A stretch of DNA of 38,839 nucleotides from Acidobacteriota bacterium. GTDB lineage: Bacteria; Acidobacteriota; Terriglobia; Acidiferrales; UBA7541. Positions 26,245 to 34,801 of this stretch are shown piece by piece. The stretch lies in the NCBI GenBank assembly GCA_013289715.1, contig JABCZJ010000032.1, positions 1 to 38,839 on the forward strand, in the 5' to 3' direction. The translations under genes and the position numbers were made by a program. The notes beneath the pieces are model-generated. The model was not told where the DNA came from. It worked only from the letters and a program-made list of their open reading frames with translations, and ran no database searches. Numbering within the stretch: position 1 is the first letter of the stretch; the number at the start of each line of letters is the position of its first letter.

Positions 26245-28704
26245 CTATCCCGGCAGAATGCGCGGGGTTAGGAAGAAGAGAAGTTCCTGGGCCGTGGAGC
26301 TGACCGTGGTGTGCTTGAACAGGTTGCCGATGACGGGCAAGCTGCCGAGTATCGGAACGGTTTGAATGTCGGTGCGCTGCTGGGTGACGATCACACCGCC
26401 GATGACCATGGTAGCGCCATCTGCGACCAGGACTTTGGAAGTGGCTTCCTGCGTGTCAATGGCCGGAATGCCCTGGACGCGCGGGATAGAAGAGTCGATC
26501 TGGTCGTTCTTGACGTCCACGTCCATGTAGATGGTTCCCTCCGAGGTGATCTGAGGGGTGACGTCAAGCTCCAGCACCGCGTCCACGAATTGGACCGAGA
26601 CGGTGTTGTTGACGATGGTCTGCACCGGAATCTTGGTACCTTGCTTCACAATTGATTTCTGGTTGTTCTGCGCAACGATCTTCGGCTTGGAGATGAGTTT
26701 GCCGACGCCGCGATCTTCCGCCGCGGTGATGACCATATCGAGCGCGAAATTGGCGTTTGCGAACGAGTAGGTGAAGCCGCTGGTCGGAGTGGCCGCGCCC
26801 AGGTTGGTAAGCAGCGGAACGGAACCGGACGTGAGCGGCGGAGTGCCTACCGCGAGCGGCGGAGCCGGAGTGTTGATGACCGTGCTGGTCCCGACAGCGG
26901 TCGCACCACCGATGGTGCTGCCGTGCGCGCCGAGTCCTAGACCGAACTGGGTGCCGATTTCGCGAGAGAAGGAACGGTTGGCGGCGACGACGCGCGCTTC
27001 GATTTCCACCTGTTGCGATTTACGGTCGAGCTGGCGCAGGAGGTTATCGAGCACCGGGAGAACCGTGGGAATGTCGCGGATGATCAAGGTATTGGAGCGG
27101 CTATCGGCCAAGATATCGCCGCGCGAAGACAGGAACTTCTTCAGCGTGGGAACCATGTCGGCGGCCTTGGCGTAGCTGAGGACGCGCGTGGTGGTAACCA
27201 CGTCTGCGGACTCGGCTTGCGCCTTGGCGAGATCGCGGTTCTGCTCGGCTTCGCGCTTCAAGGTTTCTTTGGTTGCGATGCGCAGAACGTTGCCGTCGAG
27301 TTGCTTGTCAAGATCGTTGTTCTTGAGAACGATGTCCAGGGCTTGGTCCCATGGTACATCGTCGAGAACGATCGTGAGGCTGCCCTTTACGGCAGGGTCC
27401 ACGACGACGTTGAGGCCGCTGATTTCGTGAATGAGGCGGAAGAAATCGCGCAGGTCAACGTCTTTCAAGTTAACGGAAATCGGTTCACCGGAATAGTGGC
27501 CGGCGGGAGCGGGCGTGGGCGCCTGTTGTGCTGCGGCGGCAGTTGCCGGAGAGGACGCCGCAGCGGCTGGCGCGGGGGCCGCGTTGCTGTCGCTGATTTC
27601 GGTGTAGCCCGTGTTCGCGGCGACTGCTTTCGCAGCGGCGGGCTCGGGCTGGCGTACGGGCGCAACCGGCACGGCCAGGGCCGCGGAGGTTTGCGTCAAG
27701 GCTGTGGGGAGCGTGGCTGCTGGCGCCGGAATATTTTCCGGGGCGGCTGTCGGAGCGACAGGGGCGCTGATCGCCTTGGTAGTGGTGACGTCGGAAGGCT
27801 CGCCGTTCGCGGCCGGAGCCGAGTCACTGGCGCCACCGGAAGCAGGCGTCGGAGCTTCGGCGCGGAAAGCGACGGTGACAGCGTTGCCTGAGGCATTCAC
27901 GTTGTAACGCGCGGGCGTGCGCAGATCAATTACAATGCGCGAAACCTGCGGCGTGAATTGAGCCAGACGAATTTCCTTCACGGGATCGAGATTGCTGGCG
28001 ATTTGCTTTTCGGTAGTCTTCAGGTGCGCGCCGGAAAAATCGAGCACGATGCGATCGGGATTGTGCAGGCGGCTGACGTGATAGGTGAGCTTGGCGTTGC
28101 CGACCACGTGGACTTCGGTTTGCGCGCCAACCTGCGCGAGGTTCACCTGTTCGATGTTTTGAAAGTCGGAAGCGGTGGTCTTCGTGTCCGAAGGCTTCGC
28201 CGCGATGGACTTCAGCGCTGCGGGAGCGGGCTTGCCCTCTGCAGATTTCGTCGCCGGCGCGTCGGTAATTGCCACGGGCTCGACCGAGGCGTCGGCGTTG
28301 CCGTTCGCGGAAACGAACAGCGTGAGCTCCTGATTGCCATTGCGCGCGAGGCGCGGAGTAATGCCGGGCCGCAGCAGGATCTCCAAGCGCACCACGGGCT
28401 TTTGACCCGCGGAGTAAGTGGTGAGGCGGTAGCTCTTGACGAGCTCCGAGGGCACCACGCGCGCGCCGGAAGTATCGCCGGCCGAGACGCCGGACAGGTC
28501 GAGCACATAGAGGCTCGCGCTGGGGCGGTAGGTGGTGTACTCGAAGGGGCCGTTGGCCTGAGCATCCAGGGTGACGGCGCCGTCTTTCACCACGGCCTTT
28601 ACATGCACCACCGGCGCATCACTGGCCGATAGAGCTCCATTCGTCAACATCAGGGCTGCCGCCACGAACGCAGTCAGGCCCCACGCCCTCCGCATAATCC
28701 TCAT
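26245..28704 (-). CDS. pilQ: Type IV pilus secretin PilQ
   Basis: PilQ forms the outer-membrane pore for the type IV pilus. The 819-aa protein has a signal peptide (about 1-27), an AMIN domain at about 33-130 and a second at about 188-280; these bind peptidoglycan. A long Ala/Pro-rich linker follows (about 285-402). The STN-like N0 domain begins at GEPISVNLKDVDLRDFF (about 406-478). An N1/secretin_N domain (about 505-565) with ADSRSNTLII follows. The secretin core (about 575-819) contains KLISKPKIVAQNNQ and VPILGSLPVIGNLFKHT, and ends ELLFFLTPRIL. Its ATG overlaps the pilP stop by 4 nt. It is the last pil gene of the operon; no separate pilotin is seen. Confidence 0.95.
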   Translation of the reverse strand: MRIMRRAWGLTAFVAAALMLTNGALSASDAPVVHVKAVVKDGAVTLDAQANGPFEYTTYRPSASLYVLDLSGVSAGDTSGARVVPSELVKSYRLTTYSAGQKPVVRLEILLRPGITPRLARNGNQELTLFVSANGNADASVEPVAITDAPATKSAEGKPAPAALKSIAAKPSDTKTTASDFQNIEQVNLAQVGAQTEVHVVGNAKLTYHVSRLHNPDRIVLDFSGAHLKTTEKQIASNLDPVKEIRLAQFTPQVSRIVIDLRTPARYNVNASGNAVTVAFRAEAPTPASGGASDSAPAANGEPSDVTTTKAISAPVAPTAAPENIPAPAATLPTALTQTSAALAVPVAPVRQPEPAAAKAVAANTGYTEISDSNAAPAPAAAASSPATAAAAQQAPTPAPAGHYSGEPISVNLKDVDLRDFFRLIHEISGLNVVVDPAVKGSLTIVLDDVPWDQALDIVLKNNDLDKQLDGNVLRIATKETLKREAEQNRDLAKAQAESADVVTTTRVLSYAKAADMVPTLKKFLSSRGDILADSRSNTLIIRDIPTVLPVLDNLLRQLDRKSQQVEIEARVVAANRSFSREIGTQFGLGLGAHGSTIGGATAVGTSTVINTPAPPLAVGTPPLTSGSVPLLTNLGAATPTSGFTYSFANANFALDMVITAAEDRGVGKLISKPKIVAQNNQKSIVKQGTKIPVQTIVNNTVSVQFVDAVLELDVTPQITSEGTIYMDVDVKNDQIDSSIPRVQGIPAIDTQEATSKVLVADGATMVIGGVIVTQQRTDIQTVPILGSLPVIGNLFKHTTVSSTAQELLFFLTPRILPG

Positions 28705-29243
28705 TGCTGCTCTCCTGCACTCGGGTAGATTCGTTTCGTAACGATTTTTTCGACTGATTTCCCGAAAGCATCTTTAGAAACTTCCTTGAACGTGACACCG
28801 TCCAGGCCAATCTTTTCCACATCGCCGTCGTACAGCTGGTCGCCTTCACGAAGGAAATAAACGCGCTGATCGGGATTGGTGACGACCGCGAACATGCCAT
28901 TCGGTGAACGAACGGCGCCATCCACGCGGATGGTAGCGACCACCAGGCCTGCTTTGCCTGGAGGAAGCGGTGGGCCGCCGCCGGGTTTGTGTTCATTGAC
29001 CAGCGGGACGAAAGGATCGCGTTCGGCCACTTTGACTACGGCCGGATTGGGTGCCGCGGCGTTAGCGTCCGGTGCGGCCTTGGCTGCCGCCGCTTTCGCT
29101 TTCGCTTTGTGCGCGGATTTCTTCGCCGGGTTGGCTTGCTGCTGCGTCTGAGCCTGCCCCTGAGCCCAAGTTATCGGGACGAGGCAAACGGACAGCGCCA
29201 GCGCGGTAAGGAGTATGTTGAATGCCTTTGGCAGTCTCATCAT
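28701..29243 (-). CDS. pilP: Type IV pilus assembly protein PilP
   Basis: PilP bridges the PilN-PilO inner-membrane complex and the PilQ secretin. The 180-aa protein has an N-terminal hydrophobic segment (about 8-28) that reads as a signal peptide. LSVC lacks a standard lipobox because Val precedes Cys, so lipidation is uncertain although most PilP are lipoproteins. A Lys/Ala-rich linker (about 30-68) leads to the beta-sandwich HR domain: RDPFVPLV, LVVATIRVDGAVRSPNGMFAVV, RVYFLREGDQLYDGDVEKIGLDGV. The start is the first of two adjacent ATG codons at 29238-29243. It is 7 nt after pilO and overlaps pilQ. Confidence 0.9.
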   Translation of the reverse strand: MMRLPKAFNILLTALALSVCLVPITWAQGQAQTQQQANPAKKSAHKAKAKAAAAKAAPDANAAAPNPAVVKVAERDPFVPLVNEHKPGGGPPLPPGKAGLVVATIRVDGAVRSPNGMFAVVTNPDQRVYFLREGDQLYDGDVEKIGLDGVTFKEVSKDAFGKSVEKIVTKRIYPSAGEQQ

Positions 29244-29250
29244 TGTCGTC

Positions 29251-29886
29251 CTATCGCTTTGCCGACGCAGGCGTTGCCGTCGAGGGAGCCGGAGCGTCTG
29301 CCGGCTTCGAAAAGAAAGTGGTAACGGTCAAGACGCCGGCAACGGAAGTGCCGGGAGTCATGCGATAAGTGCTGCCCGCTTTCGAGGCCGCGCTGGTGAG
29401 CTTCATATCGCCGACGTTGATGATGCGCGAGAGCCTGCCGAGCTTGGCAAAGAAATCCAGCACAGCGAAATAGGGGCCGTCGCAGTCAATTTCAAAAGGC
29501 ACCTCGAAGTAGAACTGCTTCGGCGCAACGGGCAAAGCCTTGAGATGGCGAATGGAGACACCGGAACTGACGGCCGCGCTTTGGACCATGAGGATGAATT
29601 CGTCCACCTTTTTGTCTTCCGGTACGATGGTCTGCAGAGTGGCGAGCTGTTTGGACAGCGCATCCATTTCGGATTGGAGCTCGGCACGGCGCTGTTTGTA
29701 AACGCGCAGGCTGGCAACATCGGCTTCCAGCGGCTTTTCTTCCTGCTGAGCGGCTTCCAGCTCGGTGCGGACGCTGGCGACCGGAGAACCGGGCATGTAG
29801 AAACCGGCGGCGATCAGGATAACGGCGAGCCCCAGGAAAAACAGAGCCTGAAGCGGCCAGGGCCAATCTCGAAAAGCGGTAGCCAT
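29251..29886 (-). CDS. pilO: Type IV pilus inner-membrane protein PilO
   Basis: PilO pairs with PilN in the periplasm to align the pilus platform. The 211-aa protein has the usual plan: a short cytoplasmic tail, one membrane helix (about 11-30, LQALFFLGLAVILIAAGFYM), a coiled coil (about 38-90, with EAAQQEEKPLEADVASLRVYKQRR), and a periplasmic ferredoxin-like domain containing FYFEVPFEIDCDGPYFAVLDFFAKLGRLSRIINV. The Pro/Ala/Thr-rich tail is variable. GGAGGAG lies 6-7 nt before the ATG, and the gene starts 2 nt after pilN. Confidence 0.92.
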   Translation of the reverse strand: MATAFRDWPWPLQALFFLGLAVILIAAGFYMPGSPVASVRTELEAAQQEEKPLEADVASLRVYKQRRAELQSEMDALSKQLATLQTIVPEDKKVDEFILMVQSAAVSSGVSIRHLKALPVAPKQFYFEVPFEIDCDGPYFAVLDFFAKLGRLSRIINVGDMKLTSAASKAGSTYRMTPGTSVAGVLTVTTFFSKPADAPAPSTATPASAKR

Positions 29887-29888
29887 CG

Positions 29889-30542
29889 CTAACTCCTCCC
29901 CTTGGCTGCGGGCTGCGGGGGCGTGGTGGTGCTGGTTCCAGCAGCGGGCTTCGTCTGGGGTTGACCCGTAGTGGGCGCCGCCTGGGCGACAGCGGCCGAC
30001 ATGATAAAGCCGTAAGTGGTAACGGATTTGGCCACGTCGTCCTCTTTCGCTTCCTCGATCTCAATCTTGTCGAAATAGCCGGAGCGCTTCATCTGGGTGA
30101 TGAAGTTAGCGACGGAATTGACGCTGCCAGCCTCGCCGGTGATATGCAGAGTGTCGCCGGTGCGGTCCAGTGAGGTGAGCCAGAGCTGATCGACGCGCAC
30201 GACGGTGTTGGCGACCATCTGGAGCAATTCCTGAGCACCGGTACGATTTTTCTGCAAGGTTTCGATGACCCCAATCTGTGTTTGCAGGGCGGCCTTCTGA
30301 GCTTCGAAACGGTCAACGTCCTGCTTGATCTGCTGCAAGTTGGCCTTTTCGGCTTTGAGGGAGGCGATGCGCGTGTTGGTGTCGTCGAGCTGGTGCTTCT
30401 GCGAATAATATGTGACGGAGAGCACGATGAGAGCGATGGCCACAGCGGCGACGCCCAGCAAAATCTGCAGCGTGGACTCCAGCGGCACGGATTGTTTGGT
30501 GGCCTTGGGACGGACCTGGCCCAGTAAGTTGATGCGGATCAT
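29889..30542 (-). CDS. pilN: Type IV pilus inner-membrane protein PilN
   Basis: PilN connects cytoplasmic PilM with periplasmic PilO. The first residues, MIRINLLGQVRPK, are the conserved PilM-binding tail (family form INLLP). One membrane helix lies at about 25-46. A coiled coil follows (about 50-95, KHQLDDTNTRIASLKAEKANLQQ), then a ferredoxin-like periplasmic domain containing LWLTSLDRTGDTLHITGEAGS and VANFITQMKRSGYFDKIEI. The 217-aa length includes a low-complexity Thr/Pro/Ala tail. Its ATG overlaps the pilM stop by 4 nt. Confidence 0.93.
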   Translation of the reverse strand: MIRINLLGQVRPKATKQSVPLESTLQILLGVAAVAIALIVLSVTYYSQKHQLDDTNTRIASLKAEKANLQQIKQDVDRFEAQKAALQTQIGVIETLQKNRTGAQELLQMVANTVVRVDQLWLTSLDRTGDTLHITGEAGSVNSVANFITQMKRSGYFDKIEIEEAKEDDVAKSVTTYGFIMSAAVAQAAPTTGQPQTKPAAGTSTTTPPQPAAKGRS

Positions 30543-31591
30543 GGCGTGTCAAAGCTCCTCAGCGCCAGGCCCACAGCGATCGCCAGGCGCGGCGCCAACT
30601 CACGGATCTGGCTTTCATCGTGACGCCCAGGATTGATTGCGATTTTACGGAACGGATAGAGTTCCTCGACCGGCATGGCAAATTCCTCTTTGAGCAGGTC
30701 CAGCAAGCCGGGAACGCGAGCCGTGCCGCCGGCGACGTAAATGCGGCGGATATTTTCACCGCTGGCAGTCGCGCGGAAGAAGTCGAAGGTCTTCTGAATT
30801 TCCAGGATCAAGATGTCGGAGACAGAGCGCAGAATGGCGGTGCGCTGTTCTTCGTTGACGCCCGCCAGGGTACCGCCCATCTTCAGTTTTTCGGCGTCTT
30901 CGAAGCTCAGGTCCAATTCCTTCTGCAATGCGTCGGTGTACTGATTGCCGCCGACGGAAACGTCGCGCGTGAACAAGGGCGTCCAGCCGCGAACGATGTT
31001 GATGTTCATGACGCTGGCGCCGACGTTGAGCAAAGCGACCACTTGCGAAGGATCGGGTTCGTAATTGACCTCGAAGCAGTTCTGCAGGGCGAAGGCGTCG
31101 ATGTCCACGACCACCGGCGCCTTCCCTGCTTGGGCCAGCACGTTGGTGTGGTTCAGAATTTTGTCTTTCTTGACGGCGACCAGCAGCACGTCCATCTGAT
31201 TCTCGGTGGCCTCGAGCAACTGATGGCTGAGGTTCACGTCGGCGATGTCGAAAGGAATGTGTTGGCTCGCTTCGGCCTGCACGCGATCGAAGAGTTCATC
31301 TTCAGTCATCAGCGGCATGCTGACGCGCTTGACGATCACGGAGTGGCCTGACACAGAAGTGGCCACGTCCTTCGTCTTAATTTTTTGATTGTCGAAGATC
31401 GAGATGATCTTCTCGGCGACCGAAGGAGCGTCCATGATGGCGCCGTCCACGACGGTGTCCTGGGCGAGGGTTTCGGTGCCGTAACTAACCAGCTCGTAGC
31501 CGGCCTTGGTCTTCTTCAGCTCGACTGCCTTGACAGAACTCGAGCCGATGTCCAGGCCGATTAATGATTTCGTTTTACCCAGATTGAACAT
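30539..31591 (-). CDS. pilM: Type IV pilus assembly ATPase-like protein PilM
   Basis: PilM is an actin/FtsA-like cytoplasmic protein that binds ATP and the PilN tail. The protein (350 aa) has the phosphate-binding LIGLDIGSSSVKAVEL near the N-terminus, VVDIDAFALQNCFE in the middle, LNVGASVMNINIVRG, and IRRIYVAGGTARVPGLLDLL near the end, all typical of the ASKHA fold. I start at ATG 31589-31591 (MFNLGKTKS) with GAGGGG 7 nt upstream; a GTG at 31606 in the same frame is less likely. It is the first gene of pilMNOPQ, with a promoter about 190 nt upstream. Confidence 0.95.
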   Translation of the reverse strand: MFNLGKTKSLIGLDIGSSSVKAVELKKTKAGYELVSYGTETLAQDTVVDGAIMDAPSVAEKIISIFDNQKIKTKDVATSVSGHSVIVKRVSMPLMTEDELFDRVQAEASQHIPFDIADVNLSHQLLEATENQMDVLLVAVKKDKILNHTNVLAQAGKAPVVVDIDAFALQNCFEVNYEPDPSQVVALLNVGASVMNINIVRGWTPLFTRDVSVGGNQYTDALQKELDLSFEDAEKLKMGGTLAGVNEEQRTAILRSVSDILILEIQKTFDFFRATASGENIRRIYVAGGTARVPGLLDLLKEEFAMPVEELYPFRKIAINPGRHDESQIRELAPRLAIAVGLALRSFDTP

Positions 31592-31606
31592 CGCGCGGCC
31601 CCTCAC

Positions 31607-31781
31607 TCCTCACCCCATCCCGCTTCGCAGGACGGGCACGGCTTCATCTGGTGCGTAAAAATTTTCTTGGAAAAAACTCCCCAAAACCTGCTCACTGCTT
31701 CGCCACATCACCCCGGCAACGGCGCTGACACTGGAGAGGACCGTAGTACTGCTACTTCCGGTACCTTTCCTCTTTCTCCGT
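31607..31781. other. Long leader of the pilM operon
   Basis: About 175 nt of the predicted pilM transcript leader. I saw no gene and no recognised riboswitch. GAGGGG for pilM is at 31599-31604. Confidence 0.4.
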
Positions 31782-31809
31782 TTATTACATCCGCAGCACA
31801 GAGTGTCAA
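31782..31809 (-). promoter_or_regulatory. Sigma70-type promoter of pilMNOPQ
   Basis: On the minus strand a consensus TTGACA (31804-31809) and TAATAA (31782-31787) are 16 nt apart. Spacing is one short of ideal, but the -35 is perfect. It lies about 190 nt before the pilM start and downstream of the ACAGGT direct repeats. Confidence 0.55.
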
Positions 31810-31856
31810 GCAACGTGTTCCGATGGTGTGCTATTGGTAAAACACAGTCCGGAAGT

Positions 31857-31892
31857 ACAGGTAGGCGAAAAGGACAGGTAAAAAGGACAGGT
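31857..31892 (-). promoter_or_regulatory. Triple ACAGGT direct repeat upstream of the pil promoter
   Basis: ACAGGT (plus-strand reading) occurs at 31857-31862, 31874-31879 and 31887-31892. The last two lie in a 12-bp tandem, AAAAGGACAGGT, at 31868-31879 and 31881-31892. The array is about 50 bp upstream of the -35 of the pilM promoter, a position suited to an activator such as a response regulator. The binding protein is unknown. Confidence 0.4.
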
Positions 31893-31930
31893 GGGGTGGT
31901 GCTAAAGCCCTTAAATATTGAGGGAAAGGG

Positions 31931-31960
31931 CCGAAAAGGCGAACACTTTGGGGGTTCGCC
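31931..31960 (-). terminator. Rho-independent terminator after ubiD
   Basis: Read on the minus strand, GGCGAAC (31954-31960) pairs with GTTCGCC (31938-31944) over a 9-nt loop, followed by TTTTCGG. It begins 6 nt after the ubiD stop codon and separates ubiD from the pil operon. Confidence 0.65.
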
Positions 31961-31966
31961 TGAGGT

Positions 31967-33433
31967 TTACTTTTTGTTCGTGGGGGTGAGCTTAATTTGG
32001 TGCCATATTGCGTCCACGCGTTTTTTTGTGGCTTGATCCATTTTTATTTCGTCGGGCCAGCGGCCGGCGAAACCTTCTTCGGGCCATTTGCGCGTGGCGT
32101 CCACACCCATCTTGGAGCCGAAATCCTGGCGGCGCGCGGCGTGGTCCAGAGTGTCCACCGGACCGAGAACGAACTGGATATCGCGCTCGGGGTCAATGGC
32201 GCAGAGCGCTTTCCAGACGACCTCGCTGGAGTTCTGCACGTCCACGTCGTGGTCAACAACGACGACCACCTTGGTGAACATCGCCTGACCGAGCGACCAA
32301 ATCGCATTCATGATTTTGCGCGCCTGCCCGGGATAGCTCTTGCGGATGGAAACGAGCATCAGATTTTGGAAGATGCCTGCGGCGGGCATGGCGACGTCCA
32401 CAATTTCCGGATACTGCATTTTCATCACGGGCATGAACACGCGCTCGATGGCGTGGCCCATGAAATAATCTTCCTGCGGAGGAGGGCCGACGATGGTGCT
32501 GAGATACAGCGGGTCTTTACGGTGCGTGATGCACTGCACGTGGAAGACGGGAAACTCGCCTTCGAGCGAGTAGAAGCCGGTGTGGTCGCCGAAGGGGCCT
32601 TCGCTGCGCATCTCGCCGACTTCGACGTAGCCTTCGAGGACGATTTCGGCGTTGGCCGGGACTTCGAGGTCCACGGTCTTGCACGCGACCAGATCCACGG
32701 GGTCTTTGCGCAGGAAGCCAGAGAACATGAATTCGTCCATGTCGGGCGGAACGGGGAGGATGCCGGCGAGAGCGGTGGCGGGGTCGGCGCCGATCGCGAC
32801 GGCGACTTCCAGCTTGCCACTGGGATTTTTCGCGCGGCTGCTGCGGTAGTGATCGGCGCCGTGCTTTTGCGTTTGCCAGTGCATGCCGGTGGTGCGCGAG
32901 TCGTAGACCTGCATGCGATAGCAGCCGACATTGCGTTTTCCGTTTTCCGGATTCTTGGTGATTACCATTGGCCAGGTGATGTAGCGGCCGCCGTCCTGCG
33001 GCCAGCATTTCAGGATTGGAAATGCGTCGAGCGAGAAATTATCGGTTAGGACGACTTCCTGGCAGGCGCCGCTGCGGACGGACTTTGGAAAAAAGGAGCC
33101 GATTTCGGCTAGCTTCGGGAGCATTTTCACTTTTTCCAGCAGGCCTTGGGGGGATTGCAAGTCGAGGAAGGAACTGATGCGGGCGGCGACTTCTGCGAGG
33201 GAGTCAACTTCAAGGGCCAGGCACATACGGCGCTCGGTGCCGACAAGATTGGTGACTACCGGGAAGCGCGAGCCTTTGGGGCGTTCGAACAGTAGCGCGG
33301 GGCCTTGCGCTTTTACTGTGCGGTCGGAAATTTCTGTGATTTCCAGGACGGGGTCTACTTCGAGCTGAATGCGGCTTAGCTCGTTTTGCTTTTCCAGTTT
33401 GTGGATGAAATCGCGGAGATCTCGGTACGCCAC
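31967..33433 (-). CDS. ubiD: UbiD-family prenylated-FMN decarboxylase
   Basis: UbiD enzymes remove carboxyl groups from aromatic or unsaturated acids using prenylated FMN made by UbiX; the classic member acts on 3-polyprenyl-4-hydroxybenzoate in quinone synthesis. From GTG 33431-33433 the protein has 488 residues, the usual length, and begins AYRDLRDFIHKLEKQNELSRI as in the family. Conserved regions include the cofactor region around TWPMVITKNPENGKRNVGCYRMQV, then GMHWQTQKHGADH, the catalytic E-x-R-type stretch VGEMRSEGPFGDHTGFYS and VVVDHDVDVQNSSEVVWKAL. GGGAGG lies 4 nt upstream of the GTG. The frame is open to 33823 but that extension has no UbiD similarity. No ubiX is in the window, so the substrate is not settled. 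Confidence 0.93.
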   Translation of the reverse strand: MAYRDLRDFIHKLEKQNELSRIQLEVDPVLEITEISDRTVKAQGPALLFERPKGSRFPVVTNLVGTERRMCLALEVDSLAEVAARISSFLDLQSPQGLLEKVKMLPKLAEIGSFFPKSVRSGACQEVVLTDNFSLDAFPILKCWPQDGGRYITWPMVITKNPENGKRNVGCYRMQVYDSRTTGMHWQTQKHGADHYRSSRAKNPSGKLEVAVAIGADPATALAGILPVPPDMDEFMFSGFLRKDPVDLVACKTVDLEVPANAEIVLEGYVEVGEMRSEGPFGDHTGFYSLEGEFPVFHVQCITHRKDPLYLSTIVGPPPQEDYFMGHAIERVFMPVMKMQYPEIVDVAMPAAGIFQNLMLVSIRKSYPGQARKIMNAIWSLGQAMFTKVVVVVDHDVDVQNSSEVVWKALCAIDPERDIQFVLGPVDTLDHAARRQDFGSKMGVDATRKWPEEGFAGRWPDEIKMDQATKKRVDAIWHQIKLTPTNKK

Positions 33434-33683
33434 TTCCCCTCCCGGTGTCGGTTTTGGCTTTGCCACTTTAACATGGAGGAAAGGCGGGGAGAAAATCGCT
33501 CGGAGGGGAGGGATGAAAGTCAAAGGCACCCCTGATGAACGCAAATTAGCACTGATCGATGCAAAAGATTTAACGCAGAGTCTACCGAAGAAAGGCGGAA
33601 GACACCGGGGAAGGCAGAGCTGAGCGAGAGAGCGGCCTAGATATAACGCAGACTCAAGGTGCGCGGAGCCGCCGAAGGGGCGG
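33434..33683. repeat. Intergenic region with a dispersed repeat and a hairpin
   Basis: AAAGTCAAAGGCACC...CTGATGAACGC (33516-33541) repeats a sequence from 21883-21908. A hairpin, AGCCGCC (33667-33673) with GGCGGCT (33679-33685), overlaps the stop of the upstream ATPase gene on the minus strand but lacks a T run. No gene is supported. Confidence 0.5.
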
Positions 33684-34501
33684 CTATCTTGCTGCGATGG
33701 CGACGGTGCTATTGGCGCAAGAGCCGGCGAGAGAATCGGCGCTGACAATTTCGTACTTGGGTGGCCGCGCGAGCAGGCGGGCGGCCGTATCGCGATACCG
33801 GCCAAGGAGCGTACTTTTGGCACTGGTGAGAAGAGGGATTCCCCGAGTTACCGCTTCGCTGACTTGACGGAAATCGTCGGGCAGGCGCGCAAAGAACGTT
33901 TCTTTTGGGTTCTTGTCCGCTGAGGCGACCGAGTCTTCCTCGCTGCGGTGCGAGTGATTGATCCCAATCTGAAAATGAGTGCGATGATGCCGCTGGAACG
34001 AACGGCATCAAGACAACGATTGAGCATGCCCACGGCGAGCTCGGTGGGCTCGGCGCTCGGCAAGAGCGAATCGGCCATTTTCAGGACAGCGGCCCACTCG
34101 GCGGCGGTTACGACAGCGAGATCCACGACTACCATGTCGAATGCTTCACACGCCAATTCTAGAACCCGCAGCAAAGCCTCGATGGTGTTGGACTGCAGCT
34201 GTTCGGCGCGCATCGCCGCGTGCAGTCCTCCAGCGAGAATCTCAATACGGGACTTGTGGCGGGTGAGCATACTGGCGAGGAGGCCAGCGTCGAGACGATT
34301 CACGCCTGCGAGGGGGTCCCGTAGAGTGAAGCGGGGGCTGAAGTCGAGCCTCAGGCTTATCTCGCCGAAGGGGCGCGCAAATTCAAGCAGCGCAATGCGC
34401 TTGCCAGCGAGGTGGCCCAACTGCATCGCCAGGTGGACGGCGACGGTGGTGGTTCCGGCGCCGCCCTTGGCGCCATTAACGATTATTAATTTTTCCGCCA
34501 T
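33684..34501 (-). pseudogene. CpaE/MinD-like ATPase gene with a one-base frameshift
   Basis: The first 175 or so residues encode a ParA/MinD-family ATPase most like CpaE/TadZ, which localises pilus machinery. The deviant Walker A is NGAKGGAGTTT and the second Asp motif FDMVVVDLA. The frame then breaks near 33968-33975, around a TTTT run. The original frame ends in meaningless Arg/Lys-rich sequence at 33848. In the next frame the family's C-terminus continues: HSHRSEEDSVAS, then ARLPDDFRQVSEAVTRGIPL, ending at TAG 33684-33686. Restoring one base gives a 272-aa protein from ATG 34501 (P-loop 9 residues in, as in MinD), or 326 aa from 34663. The usual D-x-D after strand 2 (LLVDLDLQFGD in CpaE) is LLEFARPFGE, so switch function may be weakened. 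It may be a true pseudogene or an assembly error. Confidence 0.75.
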
Positions 34502-34801
34502 CGAAAGAGCCGCCGAGCGTGCAATCCGGGTATCGTGACGCCCGGCAAGTGGTACCAGATCAATCTGCCGACGTCGCGGGAGTGCGGGCAATTTCAACGC
34601 CACTGTCGTGGGGCGGAGGTTCTTGGCGCGCAAGTCCCTGCGAGTAGCAAATTGAATCGCCATCGTGGAATCATCGGCAAGGTCTGGAAAATCCTTATGG
34701 AATTTTGCGGCGGAAGGGCGCTAAGATTTCGCGGCCTGTGCGTTCGCGTTCATGCAAGGTTGTGGAAAATCTCGCGCGGTAACAAGGGGCAGCGTCACTC
34801 G

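Noticed and set aside
31997..33049. 350-aa open frame antisense to ubiD
   Set aside because: A shadow of a conserved gene; His/Val/Asp-rich composition typical of complement-strand frames.
33434..33823. N-terminal extension of the ubiD frame
   Set aside because: It runs through a dispersed repeat and into the CpaE-like gene; family proteins begin at AYRDLRDF.
33684..34663. Plasmid-type parA partition gene
   Set aside because: The sequence fits CpaE/TadZ better (RLPDDFRQVSEAVTRG tail); no parB or parS and no replication gene is near.
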